From assembly GCF_009363115.1 (NCBI RefSeq), contig NZ_CP045298.1:1580001-1644000 (forward strand): a stretch of 64,000 bases of DNA. The letters are read 5' to 3'. The notes under the pieces are model-generated. The model searched no databases, was not told where the DNA came from, and worked only from the letters and a program-made list of their open reading frames with translations. How positions within the stretch are numbered: the first letter of the stretch is position 1; each line of letters begins with the position of its first letter. Of the stretch, positions 36,067-45,996 are shown piece by piece. Position numbers and translations under genes: made by a program. This DNA comes from Paenibacillus brasilensis (GTDB lineage: Bacteria > Bacillota > Bacilli > Paenibacillales > Paenibacillaceae).

Positions 36067-37980
36067 CTACTTCACAAACATAAATGAATTCAGCGTTGAA
36101 TCCAGTGCGTTAGACTGGACAGCCGTGTTGTTCGCGTCATTCAACGTTGTTGTCACGGTGTATGTTTTTCCATTATGCTCCAGAACAATTTGGTGGCCCG
36201 TATAACCGATCCCTTCTTCCACACGGTGGAATGCAAAGGACACTGCCGGAACACCAGCGAATGTCACGTCCTTAACCTCCTCAACCTTGAGGTTTTTATA
36301 GTTTTTACCTTGTTTATCATAAAAGTCCTTGAGCTGGGACACTGTTAACTCAAATGATTGGTCATTGTCGATTTTGATGGAAAAACGACCGCCAGTAAAC
36401 TTGTATTCCACATCGCCTAATTCAAATTGGTCGCTAACCGCAGTCCAGTACCGTGGAATATTGACCGTATATTCATAGGCTTTGGATGTTTTTTTGATCG
36501 TTTTCGTTTTATCCGCCAGATAGTCATCTTCTTCCAACTGTCCGAAGTTGCTCGCTACGGTTTGGAAATCAATTTGAAGCGAGGAAATAAGTGCGTTGAA
36601 CTGGTCATTCCCTTTGCTTACTTTTTCCGGTACCGCATATTCTGCCAAGTAGCGGTATCCACTTTGCTGAATCAGCACATTATATTCCTTAACCCATCCA
36701 TCGCCAAAATTATAACGGTACTCCTGAACCAGCCCTTGAACACCTGCGACCTTCATTGGATATGTCTTCTGTGCCTCGTAGGCTGTAGACACAAATGAAT
36801 CACTCAGCCATTTTTGCAGCTGTTGACTCCAATTCTCCAACGTCCCATCCGCTGGGGCAGAGGTTACTTTTATGTGGAAGCTTGAGCCATCATTGCTCTC
36901 GTATTGCATTCGCTGATCATCCATATTCCAGCCCGCGGGTATGCTAAGTGACACACCGTAATCTGGATTTCCGGCCTCGCGTGTGCCTCCAACGACGGTG
37001 GACAGGTCTTTGATGCTCTTATCCTGCGTATTAAAGGAGGTTTTGAAGGAATTTAACAATCCCGCATATTGGGCCAGATCTTTATAGTTCGTGGCTTTGG
37101 CATCGGAAAAATAAATAACATACAGTCGTCCGTTATCATAATATTGACGATTTTCCCACAATACGCCATCCGCATCCTTCGTAATGACGCGAGCATAAGG
37201 CACCTTCGCTTTCGGGAAGGATTTCCGATCTATGACAGTCTCTCCCGTTTCCTTGGCATTCTGCACCAATTGTTGTAGCAGATCATCCGCATTCAGTGGA
37301 ACCGGCTGGGATGCTGTATGGACTTCCATATAATACGCGCTATTTTCGTCCATAAAAGTGGAAATGCTCTCATCTCCACCTCCCTGACCAATGACGAGTC
37401 CTGTAGGATAGTTCATAGACCATTCGTAGTAACTGTTCCCGATCTGCGTCTTGCCCTCATCATTATCAATGTTCGGCGTCTCTTCGGCTACCGTACCTGC
37501 TTCTTCTTGTGCTTCCATCCGAACTATGATACCTGCACCACTCTTTTCCAGCTTGCCGCCAAGCCCTTCCGCTATTTGACGCAAGGGCACCATAAGGATG
37601 CCTGAAGACATTTCTGGCGGAGCTGGAAGAGTCACCTTGTGACCTCTCACCCAGGCGGTGCGGCTGCCAATGGTCAGCGATACAATGCGAGACCCGTTGC
37701 TGATTTTGACTACATTATCTTCAGCCAGCCGAATTTTGCTGTTAAATGCCTTTTTAAACACACCGGCTGGAACCATTAGTGCCCCACTCTTTGAGTATGG
37801 CTTTGTAATATTCGCATTCTGACCGTTCACGATGGCTGTATTGCTGCCGCTTTGCAGGCGCAGCTCCAATATGGCTTTATTACTATCTGCCGCAGCCGCC
37901 GGCAAAGCGGAAAGCAGAAGGGACAATGCGACAGCACCGACCCCCAGCTTACGCATCATTTTTCTTTGCATATGCTTCAC
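36067..37980 (-). CDS. secreted stalk-domain (copper amine oxidase N-like) protein
   Basis: Protein of 637 residues with a clear signal peptide (basic start, hydrophobic core about residues 12-28, ALPAAAA cleavage region). Residues about 35-155 form the stalk domain common in Paenibacillus exported proteins (GALMVPAGVFKKAF, GILMVPLRQIAEGLGGKLE). Three PsbP-like or unknown beta-rich segments of about 150 residues follow, each with SIPAGWNMD / NIPRYWTAV-like openings. No catalytic motif seen. GTG start at 37980 with AGGGAG six bases ahead. Follows the HtrA-like gene by 48 bases and likely shares its transcript. Confidence 0.75.
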   Translation of the reverse strand: MKHMQRKMMRKLGVGAVALSLLLSALPAAAADSNKAILELRLQSGSNTAIVNGQNANITKPYSKSGALMVPAGVFKKAFNSKIRLAEDNVVKISNGSRIVSLTIGSRTAWVRGHKVTLPAPPEMSSGILMVPLRQIAEGLGGKLEKSGAGIIVRMEAQEEAGTVAEETPNIDNDEGKTQIGNSYYEWSMNYPTGLVIGQGGGDESISTFMDENSAYYMEVHTASQPVPLNADDLLQQLVQNAKETGETVIDRKSFPKAKVPYARVITKDADGVLWENRQYYDNGRLYVIYFSDAKATNYKDLAQYAGLLNSFKTSFNTQDKSIKDLSTVVGGTREAGNPDYGVSLSIPAGWNMDDQRMQYESNDGSSFHIKVTSAPADGTLENWSQQLQKWLSDSFVSTAYEAQKTYPMKVAGVQGLVQEYRYNFGDGWVKEYNVLIQQSGYRYLAEYAVPEKVSKGNDQFNALISSLQIDFQTVASNFGQLEEDDYLADKTKTIKKTSKAYEYTVNIPRYWTAVSDQFELGDVEYKFTGGRFSIKIDNDQSFELTVSQLKDFYDKQGKNYKNLKVEEVKDVTFAGVPAVSFAFHRVEEGIGYTGHQIVLEHNGKTYTVTTTLNDANNTAVQSNALDSTLNSFMFVK

Positions 37981-38028
37981 AGTAATCTCCCTTTAGCTAT
38001 ATTTGATAGATTCAAGATCCGTTTTTAT

Positions 38029-39276
38029 TCATTTTCCAGCAACAGCAGCCTCTTGAGCCGACTCTGATGCTTCCTTGGAAGGCGCTATGCTGCCATCTTC
38101 GACAGAATCCGATTCATTCGAACCCTCAAGATCCTCTCCCGACTGAATGGAATCATAGATTTCACCATTATCCTGTGTCAATACCAGCTTACGCTTCACA
38201 ATATCACCGTCCGATTGCATGAGTACACTCACCGTTTGACCCGGCTGATAGCTTTTAAGCAACTCATTGACGTCGATTGCGGAAGCTACACGCTTGCCGT
38301 TAATACTGTACAGCTCATCGCCTTCCTTGATTTTGGCTTGAACGGCGTTCGCCGAAGTAATTTTCGTGACTTTCAAAGGGTCCTCGGTAGGCAATCCGAC
38401 GATAGCTGACCAGCTCTCTTCCAGGCCCAAGCCAAGACTGGCACGCCGAACCTCGCCGTATTTGAAAAATTGGCCGATGACGTACTTTACCGTATCCGAT
38501 GGAATTGAAAAGCCCATATTTTCAATGCCAACCGCCGAGAATTTCATCGTATTGATCCCGATAACCTCGCCCTTAAGATTGACCAGCGGACCGCCACTGT
38601 TACCGGGATTGATCGCTGTATCACTTTGGATCAGACGATAAGCAGCGTTGACACCACGGTTCAGTCCACTAACAACACCCGAGGTTGCCGAATTACGAAG
38701 TGAGAACGAAATAGGCGTACCGATAGCGACCACCTGCTCACCCACCTGCAGACTGTTCGTGGAGGCTGCCAAAGTAGCGGGCTTGAGTCCGCTTGCCTTG
38801 ATTTTGACTAATGCCAAATCACTGACCGGATCGCTGTAGCTGTCGGTAATTCCATACGATTTTCCGTCCGAAGTTACAACCACAGCATCACCTAATCCTT
38901 CGATAACATGTGCATTCGTGACGATCCACCCATCTGTCCGAATAATGACGCCCGTGCCGTGAGCCAGATTGTACCGATCTCCACCTGCTACTGTTTCTCC
39001 TGTGGCAGAACGGCCGATGATACCGACCACAGAAGGAGATACATTTTTAATGACCTGCGGCACACGATCGGCTGATAACGTATATGTACCATTCGCGCTG
39101 TTATATGCGCCGCTGGTTCCCAATGCTTTATTCATATCGCTTACGTTGACATAGACCCCGCCATTAATGACTTTGGCCTTCAAAGCAGCTCCACTGCCGG
39201 CTGCACCTGCTGTTCCAGAAACACACAAAGCGCTGCCCAAAGCCAGCACAGCCGCTCTTTTCCCCATCTTACGCAT
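38029..39276 (-). CDS. exported HtrA/DegP-like serine protease with stalk-like N-domain
   Basis: Protein of 415 residues. Signal peptide at residues about 5-26, then a short beta domain resembling the stalk domain (VYVNVSDMNKALG), then trypsin-like protease with catalytic triad His123 (TNAHV), Asp153 (SDLALV) and Ser227 (GNSGGP). A PDZ domain follows at about 295-370, with an acidic Ser/Glu-rich tail. It differs from Bacillus HtrA by using a cleavable signal rather than a membrane anchor. The ATG at 39276 fits the signal peptide; 26 extra upstream codons in frame look non-coding. Probable cell-envelope quality control. Confidence 0.85.
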   Translation of the reverse strand: MRKMGKRAAVLALGSALCVSGTAGAAGSGAALKAKVINGGVYVNVSDMNKALGTSGAYNSANGTYTLSADRVPQVIKNVSPSVVGIIGRSATGETVAGGDRYNLAHGTGVIIRTDGWIVTNAHVIEGLGDAVVVTSDGKSYGITDSYSDPVSDLALVKIKASGLKPATLAASTNSLQVGEQVVAIGTPISFSLRNSATSGVVSGLNRGVNAAYRLIQSDTAINPGNSGGPLVNLKGEVIGINTMKFSAVGIENMGFSIPSDTVKYVIGQFFKYGEVRRASLGLGLEESWSAIVGLPTEDPLKVTKITSANAVQAKIKEGDELYSINGKRVASAIDVNELLKSYQPGQTVSVLMQSDGDIVKRKLVLTQDNGEIYDSIQSGEDLEGSNESDSVEDGSIAPSKEASESAQEAAVAGK

Positions 39277-39391
39277 ACACTCACCATTTCCTCTCTTACA
39301 TGACCCTCTTCTATCAGATAGTCCAAATCTACCATAGAGGGGACATGCATACAATCGCTTTAAGCCCTATCTTTTTCTAAAATAGTACCGT

Positions 39392-39419
39392 TTGCCACTT
39401 ATCTGTCCTCTCATACTAT
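39392..39419 (+). promoter_or_regulatory. sigma-A promoter for the nitrite/sulfite reductase gene
   Basis: Plus-strand TTGCCA (39392-39397), 16-base spacer, TACTAT (39414-39419). Gives a leader of about 160 bases before the ATG. Confidence 0.5.
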
Positions 39420-39465
39420 TTATATTATAAATTTACCAAATCCTTATATCAAAAAAATAAGCAAA

Positions 39466-39482
39466 AACGATAAATAATCGTT
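39466..39482. promoter_or_regulatory. inverted repeat in the reductase leader, possible operator
   Basis: AACGAT and ATCGTT separated by five bases, about 45 bases after the predicted start point. Position suits a repressor site, but no known consensus was matched. Confidence 0.3.
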
Positions 39483-39586
39483 ATACCGTTTGGACCATTC
39501 CTTCGTTTACGGGCACAACCAATTATGATACCATCACATTATATCTTAGTTTTATCGTCGGAAATAAAATGAAGGAGGTTAACAGG

Positions 39587-41212
39587 ATGGCCTACGAACC
39601 AATCTGGACTGCTCATCCAGATAAGCTAAACAAATTTGAGCTGGTCAAGCTGGAAAAAGACGGGCTCGACGTTATACGCACCATTATCGAAAGCTATGCA
39701 AACGAAGGCTATGACTCAATTTCCGCAGACGACATGGACCGTTTCAAATGGGCTGGTGTCTATCAGCAAAAGCCCAAGGACGGTCATTTCATGATGCGTG
39801 TCCGCATCAACACAGGTATCATGACCTCAGCACAGGCACATGCATTGGCCGACATATCCACGCTGTACGGACGCGGTCTTGTGGATGTCACCACTCGTCA
39901 GGCGATTCAATTTCACTGGCTGACGGTTGAGAACTTGCCCGATATTTTCAAGCGACTGGAAGAAGTCGATTTATATTCCTTTGAAGCCTGCGGAGACTGC
40001 CCGCGTACGATTGTCGGGAACCCGCTGGCTGGCATTGACCCCAACGAATTGGTGGATACCAGAGAGATTGTCGACGAGGTAAACCGTTTTTTCTTATTGA
40101 ATCGAGACTTCTCCAATCTGCCGCGCAAGTACAAAATGTCCATCTCCGGCAATACGTACAACAACGCACAGGCTGAAATTAACGACTTGTCCTTCACGCC
40201 AGCCACCAAGACCATTGACGGAAAAGAAGTGGTCGGCTTCCACGTGATGGTCGGTGGAGGTTTATCCGCCAAGCCACACTTGGCACAGTCACTGGATCTG
40301 TTTGTTCGTCCCGAGGAAGTACTGAAGGTTGCTATTGCAGTCACAACCATTTTCCGTGACTACGGCTATCGGGAAAAACGGCACCATGCCCGCCTGAAAT
40401 TTCTCGTCGCCGATTGGGGCCCGGAAAAGTTTTTGGCCAAACTCACTGAGTATATTGGCGAAATGCCAGGACGAGGCGAGGACAAAACAATTGGCTGGCA
40501 GGCCGCCTATTTTGACGGTGTGCATCCTCAAGCCCAGGAGGGCCTGAATTACGTCGGTCTGAACGTGCCTGTCGGTCGTCTGAGCGCCGACGAGCTGCAT
40601 GAACTGGCTGAACTGGCTGATCGCTATGGTGATGGACAGATTCGTACCACCATGTCGCAAAATATATTGCTGAGTGGCGTGCCGGACGACCAAGTGGAAG
40701 AATTACTGAAAGCTCCTGTATTGCAGCGCCTGACACCACAGCCCAAGCATTTTATGAGCCGTACGGTATCGTGCACAGGGAATGAATTCTGCAATCTGGC
40801 GATTGTGGAAACCAAAAAGCGGGCGGTTGACGTAGCCGAGTATCTGGATCAACACGTAGATTTGGATGAAAAAGTACGTATCCATTTTATCGGCTGTCCA
40901 AATTCCTGCGGCCAAAAGCATATTGCCGACATCGGCTTGCAGGGCTCGCTTGTTAAAACCCCCGAGGGCATGGTTGACGCGTTCGACATCGCTGTCGGCG
41001 GAGCACTCGGATCAGGTGCCCAGTTCAACAAAGCACTTAAGGGTCGCGTGCGTGGGGATCAGGTTGGGCCTGTCCTGGCAGAACTCATTCTGTACTACAA
41101 AGAAAACCGGAACCCTGGTGAAAGTTTTTACGCGTATGTACAACGTGTAGGTATTCCGGCTTTCCAGGAAAAGCTGTCTGACATTTTACAGTCCAGCATC
41201 GTTGCATCCTAG
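39587..41212 (+). CDS. siroheme-dependent nitrite/sulfite reductase
   Basis: Cytosolic enzyme of 541 residues reducing nitrite to ammonia or sulfite to sulfide with siroheme and a [4Fe-4S] cluster. It has two ferredoxin-like half-domains (TTRQAIQFHWLTVENLP and the later TTMSQNILLSGVP), and cluster ligands C-x5-C (CTGNEFC) and C-x3-C (CPNSC), which together bind the cluster and siroheme. Substrate choice cannot be settled from these motifs. The ATG at 39587 follows AAGGAGG by eight bases. Monocistronic, ended by a strong terminator. Confidence 0.9.
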   Translation: MAYEPIWTAHPDKLNKFELVKLEKDGLDVIRTIIESYANEGYDSISADDMDRFKWAGVYQQKPKDGHFMMRVRINTGIMTSAQAHALADISTLYGRGLVDVTTRQAIQFHWLTVENLPDIFKRLEEVDLYSFEACGDCPRTIVGNPLAGIDPNELVDTREIVDEVNRFFLLNRDFSNLPRKYKMSISGNTYNNAQAEINDLSFTPATKTIDGKEVVGFHVMVGGGLSAKPHLAQSLDLFVRPEEVLKVAIAVTTIFRDYGYREKRHHARLKFLVADWGPEKFLAKLTEYIGEMPGRGEDKTIGWQAAYFDGVHPQAQEGLNYVGLNVPVGRLSADELHELAELADRYGDGQIRTTMSQNILLSGVPDDQVEELLKAPVLQRLTPQPKHFMSRTVSCTGNEFCNLAIVETKKRAVDVAEYLDQHVDLDEKVRIHFIGCPNSCGQKHIADIGLQGSLVKTPEGMVDAFDIAVGGALGSGAQFNKALKGRVRGDQVGPVLAELILYYKENRNPGESFYAYVQRVGIPAFQEKLSDILQSSIVAS

Positions 41213-41229
41213 ATACCGCATCCAATACC

Positions 41230-41268
41230 AGCCTGTTTGTATTTCATATACAAGCAGGCTGTTTTTTT
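41230..41268 (+). terminator. terminator of the reductase gene
   Basis: Arms AGCCTGTTTGTAT and ATACAAGCAGGCT (one bulge) followed by seven T, starting 18 bases after the stop codon. Confidence 0.9.
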
Positions 41269-41307
41269 ATGATCACACAGCTATACAAGATCATCCTCAG
41301 CGTTTCA

Positions 41308-41333
41308 CAAAAAAGACACCGGATTACTCCGGT
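41308..41333 (-). terminator. terminator overlapping the stop codon of the secreted-protein gene
   Basis: Minus-strand ACCGGA, four-base loop containing the TAA stop, TCCGGT, then TCTTTTTTG. The stop codon sits inside the hairpin loop. Confidence 0.75.
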
Positions 41334-42535
41334 ATCAATATTTTCGCAAAATCGAGCACTGTTGGTTTCTGGACACCAGTTGTAGATGTTACCACCGCGT
41401 AGCCTGATGGTATTTTATATATCAAACCTGTATCATATCGGATACCAAAGGAATTGTCTTCCTTATAATGAGTCGTAGTTTCCCATTCCTTCGTTCCGTT
41501 TCCTTCCAAGCCTGTGATGGTGATTCCATGCATCTTCGTGGTTTTTCCCAGTGGGTCATATTGATCGCTAAACTGAACGTACAGTTGTTCTTCAGGCAGG
41601 TACACCCGGTCAGACGGATAGTCCTCTGTATTGCCAAACAATTGCAGATCATTACTTAAAACCTGTGTGCGCTTGCTGTTTCCATTAAATCCAGTTACAG
41701 CAATATGACCATTAGACAGCTCACGTACTTCAGCAATGTCCTTGCCCGGGCCCAAATCCAACTGGATATTGCGAATATCGCGACCATATACATCTACTTG
41801 CACCCCTACCGGGCCATCTGAGCTGTTCATAAGCGCATAAAATCCATCGTGGCTGCCGACCAGCCAACCCGAATTCACCCCGTTCGTCGTTCGATTCCAT
41901 TGAATATCGCCAGCTTCTGTATACTTGAATACAGTGAAAGTCTGCTCCGCACCGTTAAGAGAGGAAACCAGGAACCCTCCATCCGCAAGCGGTTCCAAAC
42001 CTATCCGAGTATTTGGTCCATGGGATATCAAGCCATCCGTTTGTAACGTTTTGGACCACACGGCATTGCCGTCGTTATCCAAACGTATCGCCTGCAAATC
42101 TTGTACGCCGTTCGGTTTTGTATAGTCAGTCAGAAACAGCATGCCACCATCTGACGTTTCCCGCTGCACTCCCCTGCTGCTCGATCCCGGTTGCATGTTC
42201 AAATCCTGCTGGTGCTTCCATACGCTCTCCAGAGAGCTGTCCAGCTTGCCATATGTAACATGCACGACACTTGCCTCAGTATCGTCCTCTATATTCAGGA
42301 TTAAAAACCCACCATTCATCGCGGGCTGGATATAATCGTGGGCGTTTTCTACATCCTTAATGCTTCCAATCGCCGCACTGGTTTCAATCTCGGCTTGCTT
42401 GGTCACAAGTGCCTGAGACACCTCTGATGCATAGGATGGTGGAGCACTATAGCCCATCGCACATGCCGCCAAAACAATTCCCGCTGCCCATGAATATACT
42501 CGTGTACGTAGAACCCTGTTTGGTACCATCTTCAA
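41324..42535 (-). CDS. secreted protein of unknown function, beta-propeller-like
   Basis: Protein of 403 residues with a signal peptide (hydrophobic residues about 14-30, cleavage after SYAS). The rest consists of repeated beta-strand segments with Gly-Gly-Phe/Met motifs spaced about 45-50 residues apart (MNGGFLIL, SDGGMLFL, ADGGFLVS, NGHIAVTG), suggesting a propeller fold. No catalytic residues recognised. TTG start at 42535 with GGGAG ten bases upstream; ATG two codons later is possible. Divergent from nothing close by and converging with the reductase gene. Confidence 0.6.
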   Translation of the reverse strand: MKMVPNRVLRTRVYSWAAGIVLAACAMGYSAPPSYASEVSQALVTKQAEIETSAAIGSIKDVENAHDYIQPAMNGGFLILNIEDDTEASVVHVTYGKLDSSLESVWKHQQDLNMQPGSSSRGVQRETSDGGMLFLTDYTKPNGVQDLQAIRLDNDGNAVWSKTLQTDGLISHGPNTRIGLEPLADGGFLVSSLNGAEQTFTVFKYTEAGDIQWNRTTNGVNSGWLVGSHDGFYALMNSSDGPVGVQVDVYGRDIRNIQLDLGPGKDIAEVRELSNGHIAVTGFNGNSKRTQVLSNDLQLFGNTEDYPSDRVYLPEEQLYVQFSDQYDPLGKTTKMHGITITGLEGNGTKEWETTTHYKEDNSFGIRYDTGLIYKIPSGYAVVTSTTGVQKPTVLDFAKILIPE

Positions 42536-42849
42536 AACGTTACAGCTCCCTTCATGACTTTACCTCAGAGATGTTATATAAACCCTTGATGTGATCAAAC
42601 TACAGACGCTTCAACTTGGAATGGTTGTCACGTGGGCACGGAGCTTCGTATGATGCCAATTACTTATGAGTTATATATTTATCTCTTCAAGTCCGAGCCT
42701 CAACATCCGCAACTCTACAATAGAGAGACTACTCAGAACTTTCTGACGATGAATACAGCTATAGATTTATTATTTCAGTTCTTGGAAAACTATGTGTCAC
42801 ATGCTTTAACGCAAGAATTTGATAAAAGTTTTCTTTTTTTCAAAAATAA
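42536..42849. other. intergenic region, no gene recognised
   Basis: Between the secreted-protein gene and the uvrA terminator. A 104-codon plus-strand frame (42632-42946) continues through the terminator and lacks a ribosome site, so it is not called. TTGATC and TAACAT on the minus strand near 42580-42600 may drive the secreted-protein gene. Confidence 0.4.
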
Positions 42850-42920
42850 TAAAGCCCTGCCAAGAAAAAGGCATAGATACGTAAATTCGTATTCCGCCTT
42901 CCTACCTGTGCAGGGCTTCC
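42850..42920 (-). terminator. terminator of uvrA
   Basis: Outer arms AAGCCCTGC / GCAGGGCTT enclose an inner stem (GAATACG / CGTAT-like); the minus strand then reads TTATTATTTTTG. Begins 44 bases after the uvrA stop. Confidence 0.75.
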
Positions 42921-42961
42921 AAAACGTACAAAGAGGCTATCTTTAAGTCAATAAACGCTAT

Positions 42962-45823
42962 CTATAGATCAACCGCCTGAAGCGCTTGGCTGCGCTGTGT
43001 ATCCCGTTCAAGGATTGGTTTTAAATATCGGCCTGTGTACGATTCTTCAACTTTCACGAGCTGTTCCGGTGTTCCTGTAGCCAGGATCGTTCCACCGCCG
43101 CTTCCACCTTCTGGTCCCAGATCAATCAAATAATCGGCTGTTTTAATTACATCCAGATTATGCTCAATAACCAAAACCGTCTCTCCTGAATCAACCAAAC
43201 GATGCAGTACCATTAGTAATCGGTCAATATCGTGAACGTGCAGGCCGGTGGTCGGCTCGTCCAGAATATAAATTGTTTTGCCTGTGCTGCGACGATACAG
43301 TTCAGAAGCCAGCTTCACACGCTGAGCTTCACCCCCGGATAAGGTAGTCGCAGGCTGACCCAGCTTGACATACCCCAAACCTACGTCCATCAGTGTCTGA
43401 ATCTTGCGATGGATCTTGGGGATATTTTCAAAAAACTCTGTCGCATCCTCTACCGTCATCTCCAGTACATCAGCAATACTTTTGCCTTTGTACTTAACCT
43501 CAAGGGTCTCCCGATTATAGCGTTTGCCCTTGCATACTTCACATGGGACATATACATCTGGCAGAAAATGCATCTCAATCTTGATGATGCCGTCGCCTTT
43601 ACAAGCTTCACAGCGACCACCCTTGATGTTAAAGCTAAAACGACCTTTTTGGTAGCCTCGGACCTTTGCCTCATTTGTTTTGGAAAATAGATCACGAATA
43701 TCATCAAATACTCCGGTGTAGGTCGCAGGATTTGAACGAGGCGTACGGCCGATTGGAGACTGATCAATCTCTACGACTTTATCAATATTTTCAAGCCCGC
43801 GAATCTCCTTATGCTGGCCCGGACGAACTCTCGCCCGGTTCAAATCACGCGCCAGCGTTTTGTATAGGATTTCGTTGACCAGCGTTGACTTCCCAGAACC
43901 GGATACGCCAGTAACAGCCGTGAACACACCTAACGGGATTTTAACATTCAAATTTTTGAGATTATTCTCCTTGGCCCCGCGAACCTCCAGCCACTTATCC
44001 GTAGGCTTGCGTCGTTCGGTATTGACCGGAATGAACTTGCGGCCACTCAAATATTGTCCTGTCAAAGAGTTTAGGTCCTCCATAACTTCCTGTGGGGTCC
44101 CCTGTGACATGATCATCCCACCATGGATTCCTGCTCCCGGCCCAATATCAATAATATAATCTGCTGCCATCATGGTATCTTCGTCATGCTCCACCACAAT
44201 CAACGTATTTCCGAGATTCCGCATATGCTCCAAAGCACTAATCAGGCGGTCATTATCTCGCTGGTGCAATCCGATACTAGGCTCGTCCAAAATATAGAGT
44301 ACACCCATTAGACTGGACCCGATCTGTGTCGCCAGCCGAATACGCTGTGCCTCACCACCGGACAACGTCCCTGCTGCACGGCTTAATGTCAAGTATTCCA
44401 GACCGACATTGACCAGAAAGCCCAAGCGGCTATTAATTTCTTTTAAAATGAGATTGGCAATCGACTTCTCCTTCTCACTCAGCTCCAGCGTTTGGAAAAA
44501 GTGAGCCGCTTCAGTGATGGACAAATCAGTCACATAGGCGATATTGTGCTGCTGAATGGTTACCGCGAGGCTCTCTTTCTTCAGACGGTGTCCCTTACAG
44601 GTGTTACATGGTTTGGCGCTCATAAAGCCTTCAATAAATTCACGGATACCATCAGAAGCTGTGTCACGATAACGACGCTCCAGATTCGGAATGATTCCCT
44701 CAAAGGTCACATAGGCTTCCTTGCGTTGACCAAAATCATTTTCGTAACGGAACCGAATCTTCTCGTCAGCCGTCCCGTGTAAAATGATGTTCATTTGCTC
44801 CGTGGTCAATTGGCTAACAGGAACATCTTGTGGAATACCGTAATGCTCGCATACCGACTGTAAAAATTGCGGATAATAAGTGGAAGTTCCACCACTCCAT
44901 GCCTGAAATGCTCCATCCTCCACACTTTTTTGAGAGTCGGGAATAAGCAAATCTGGGTCCACTACCATTTTAGCACCCAGTCCGTCACAATCCGGACAAG
45001 CACCAAACGGATTATTAAAGGAGAACATCCGCGGGGTCAGCTCATCTATACTGAAACCGCAAATCGGGCACGCAAAATTAGAGCTAAACCGCAGCTCTTC
45101 TTGCCCCATATTGTCCACGAGCAACTGGCCGCCTGACAGTTTTAGAGCCGTCTCAATCGAGTCGGATAGACGCGTACGCACATCTTCCTTGACTACGATC
45201 CGGTCTACGACCACTTCAATCGAATGCTTCTTATTCTTCTCCAGCTCAATCTTTTCCGACAGCTCGCGCAATTCTCCATTGACACGTACCCGTACAAAGC
45301 CCTGCTTGGCTATATCCGCAAATAGTGTTTTATGCTCGCCCTTGCGTCCCGATACCAATGGAGCCAAAATTTGCAGCCGTGTCTTTTCAGGATACTGCAT
45401 GATGCGATCCACCATCTGCTCAACGGTCTGGGAGGTGATCTCGATGCCATGTTCAGGGCAATGAGGGTGGCCGACTCGGGCAAACAATAACCGCAAATAA
45501 TCATAAATTTCTGTAACCGTACCAACGGTCGAACGCGGATTCCGGTTGGTGGTTTTCTGATCAATAGAGATCGCAGGAGACAGACCGTCAATCGAGTCGA
45601 CATCCGGCTTCTCCATCTGTCCGAGGAACTGACGCGCATACGCAGATAGAGATTCCACATATCGCCGTTGTCCTTCCGCATAAATCGTATCGAAAGCCAG
45701 TGACGACTTACCTGAACCACTAAGCCCCGTCAGAACGACAAATTTGTCACGAGGAATCGTCACGTCGATATTTTTGAGATTATGCGCCCGTGCGCCTTTG
45801 ATGATGATGCTTTCATTCGCCAA
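42962..45823 (-). CDS. uvrA: excinuclease ABC subunit A
   Basis: DNA damage sensor of nucleotide excision repair, works as a dimer that loads UvrB. Protein of 953 residues with two ABC ATPase modules: Walker [11 protein letters not shown] near residue 33 and [10 protein letters not shown] near 640, and signatures LSGGEAQR in both halves. Zinc fingers CPIC...CPDC and CEAC...CEVC are present. The frame opens at ATG 45832, but the AAGGAG abuts that ATG and lies nine bases before TTG 45823, which also gives the family N-terminus ([15 protein letters not shown]). Separated from uvrB by 173 bases with no other feature. Confidence 0.97.
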   Translation of the reverse strand: MANESIIIKGARAHNLKNIDVTIPRDKFVVLTGLSGSGKSSLAFDTIYAEGQRRYVESLSAYARQFLGQMEKPDVDSIDGLSPAISIDQKTTNRNPRSTVGTVTEIYDYLRLLFARVGHPHCPEHGIEITSQTVEQMVDRIMQYPEKTRLQILAPLVSGRKGEHKTLFADIAKQGFVRVRVNGELRELSEKIELEKNKKHSIEVVVDRIVVKEDVRTRLSDSIETALKLSGGQLLVDNMGQEELRFSSNFACPICGFSIDELTPRMFSFNNPFGACPDCDGLGAKMVVDPDLLIPDSQKSVEDGAFQAWSGGTSTYYPQFLQSVCEHYGIPQDVPVSQLTTEQMNIILHGTADEKIRFRYENDFGQRKEAYVTFEGIIPNLERRYRDTASDGIREFIEGFMSAKPCNTCKGHRLKKESLAVTIQQHNIAYVTDLSITEAAHFFQTLELSEKEKSIANLILKEINSRLGFLVNVGLEYLTLSRAAGTLSGGEAQRIRLATQIGSSLMGVLYILDEPSIGLHQRDNDRLISALEHMRNLGNTLIVVEHDEDTMMAADYIIDIGPGAGIHGGMIMSQGTPQEVMEDLNSLTGQYLSGRKFIPVNTERRKPTDKWLEVRGAKENNLKNLNVKIPLGVFTAVTGVSGSGKSTLVNEILYKTLARDLNRARVRPGQHKEIRGLENIDKVVEIDQSPIGRTPRSNPATYTGVFDDIRDLFSKTNEAKVRGYQKGRFSFNIKGGRCEACKGDGIIKIEMHFLPDVYVPCEVCKGKRYNRETLEVKYKGKSIADVLEMTVEDATEFFENIPKIHRKIQTLMDVGLGYVKLGQPATTLSGGEAQRVKLASELYRRSTGKTIYILDEPTTGLHVHDIDRLLMVLHRLVDSGETVLVIEHNLDVIKTADYLIDLGPEGGSGGGTILATGTPEQLVKVEESYTGRYLKPILERDTQRSQALQAVDL

Positions 45824-45996
45824 ATGTTTCATCTCCTTAGCTGTAGTTCAAGTCATGCTGTATTCCATTGGATTATTGATGCAGGTAATATATCGCAAAG
45901 AGAACGACCACATAGGCCGCCCTCACTATTGTTAAAACGTGCAAACATTTCATTTTCAATGTGCATTCGCTTCCAGCTTATTCTTATACTACATGC

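Noticed and set aside
42632-42946. A 104-codon plus-strand frame between the secreted-protein gene and uvrA.
   Set aside because: No ribosome site, and its last third is the uvrA terminator hairpin read on the other strand.
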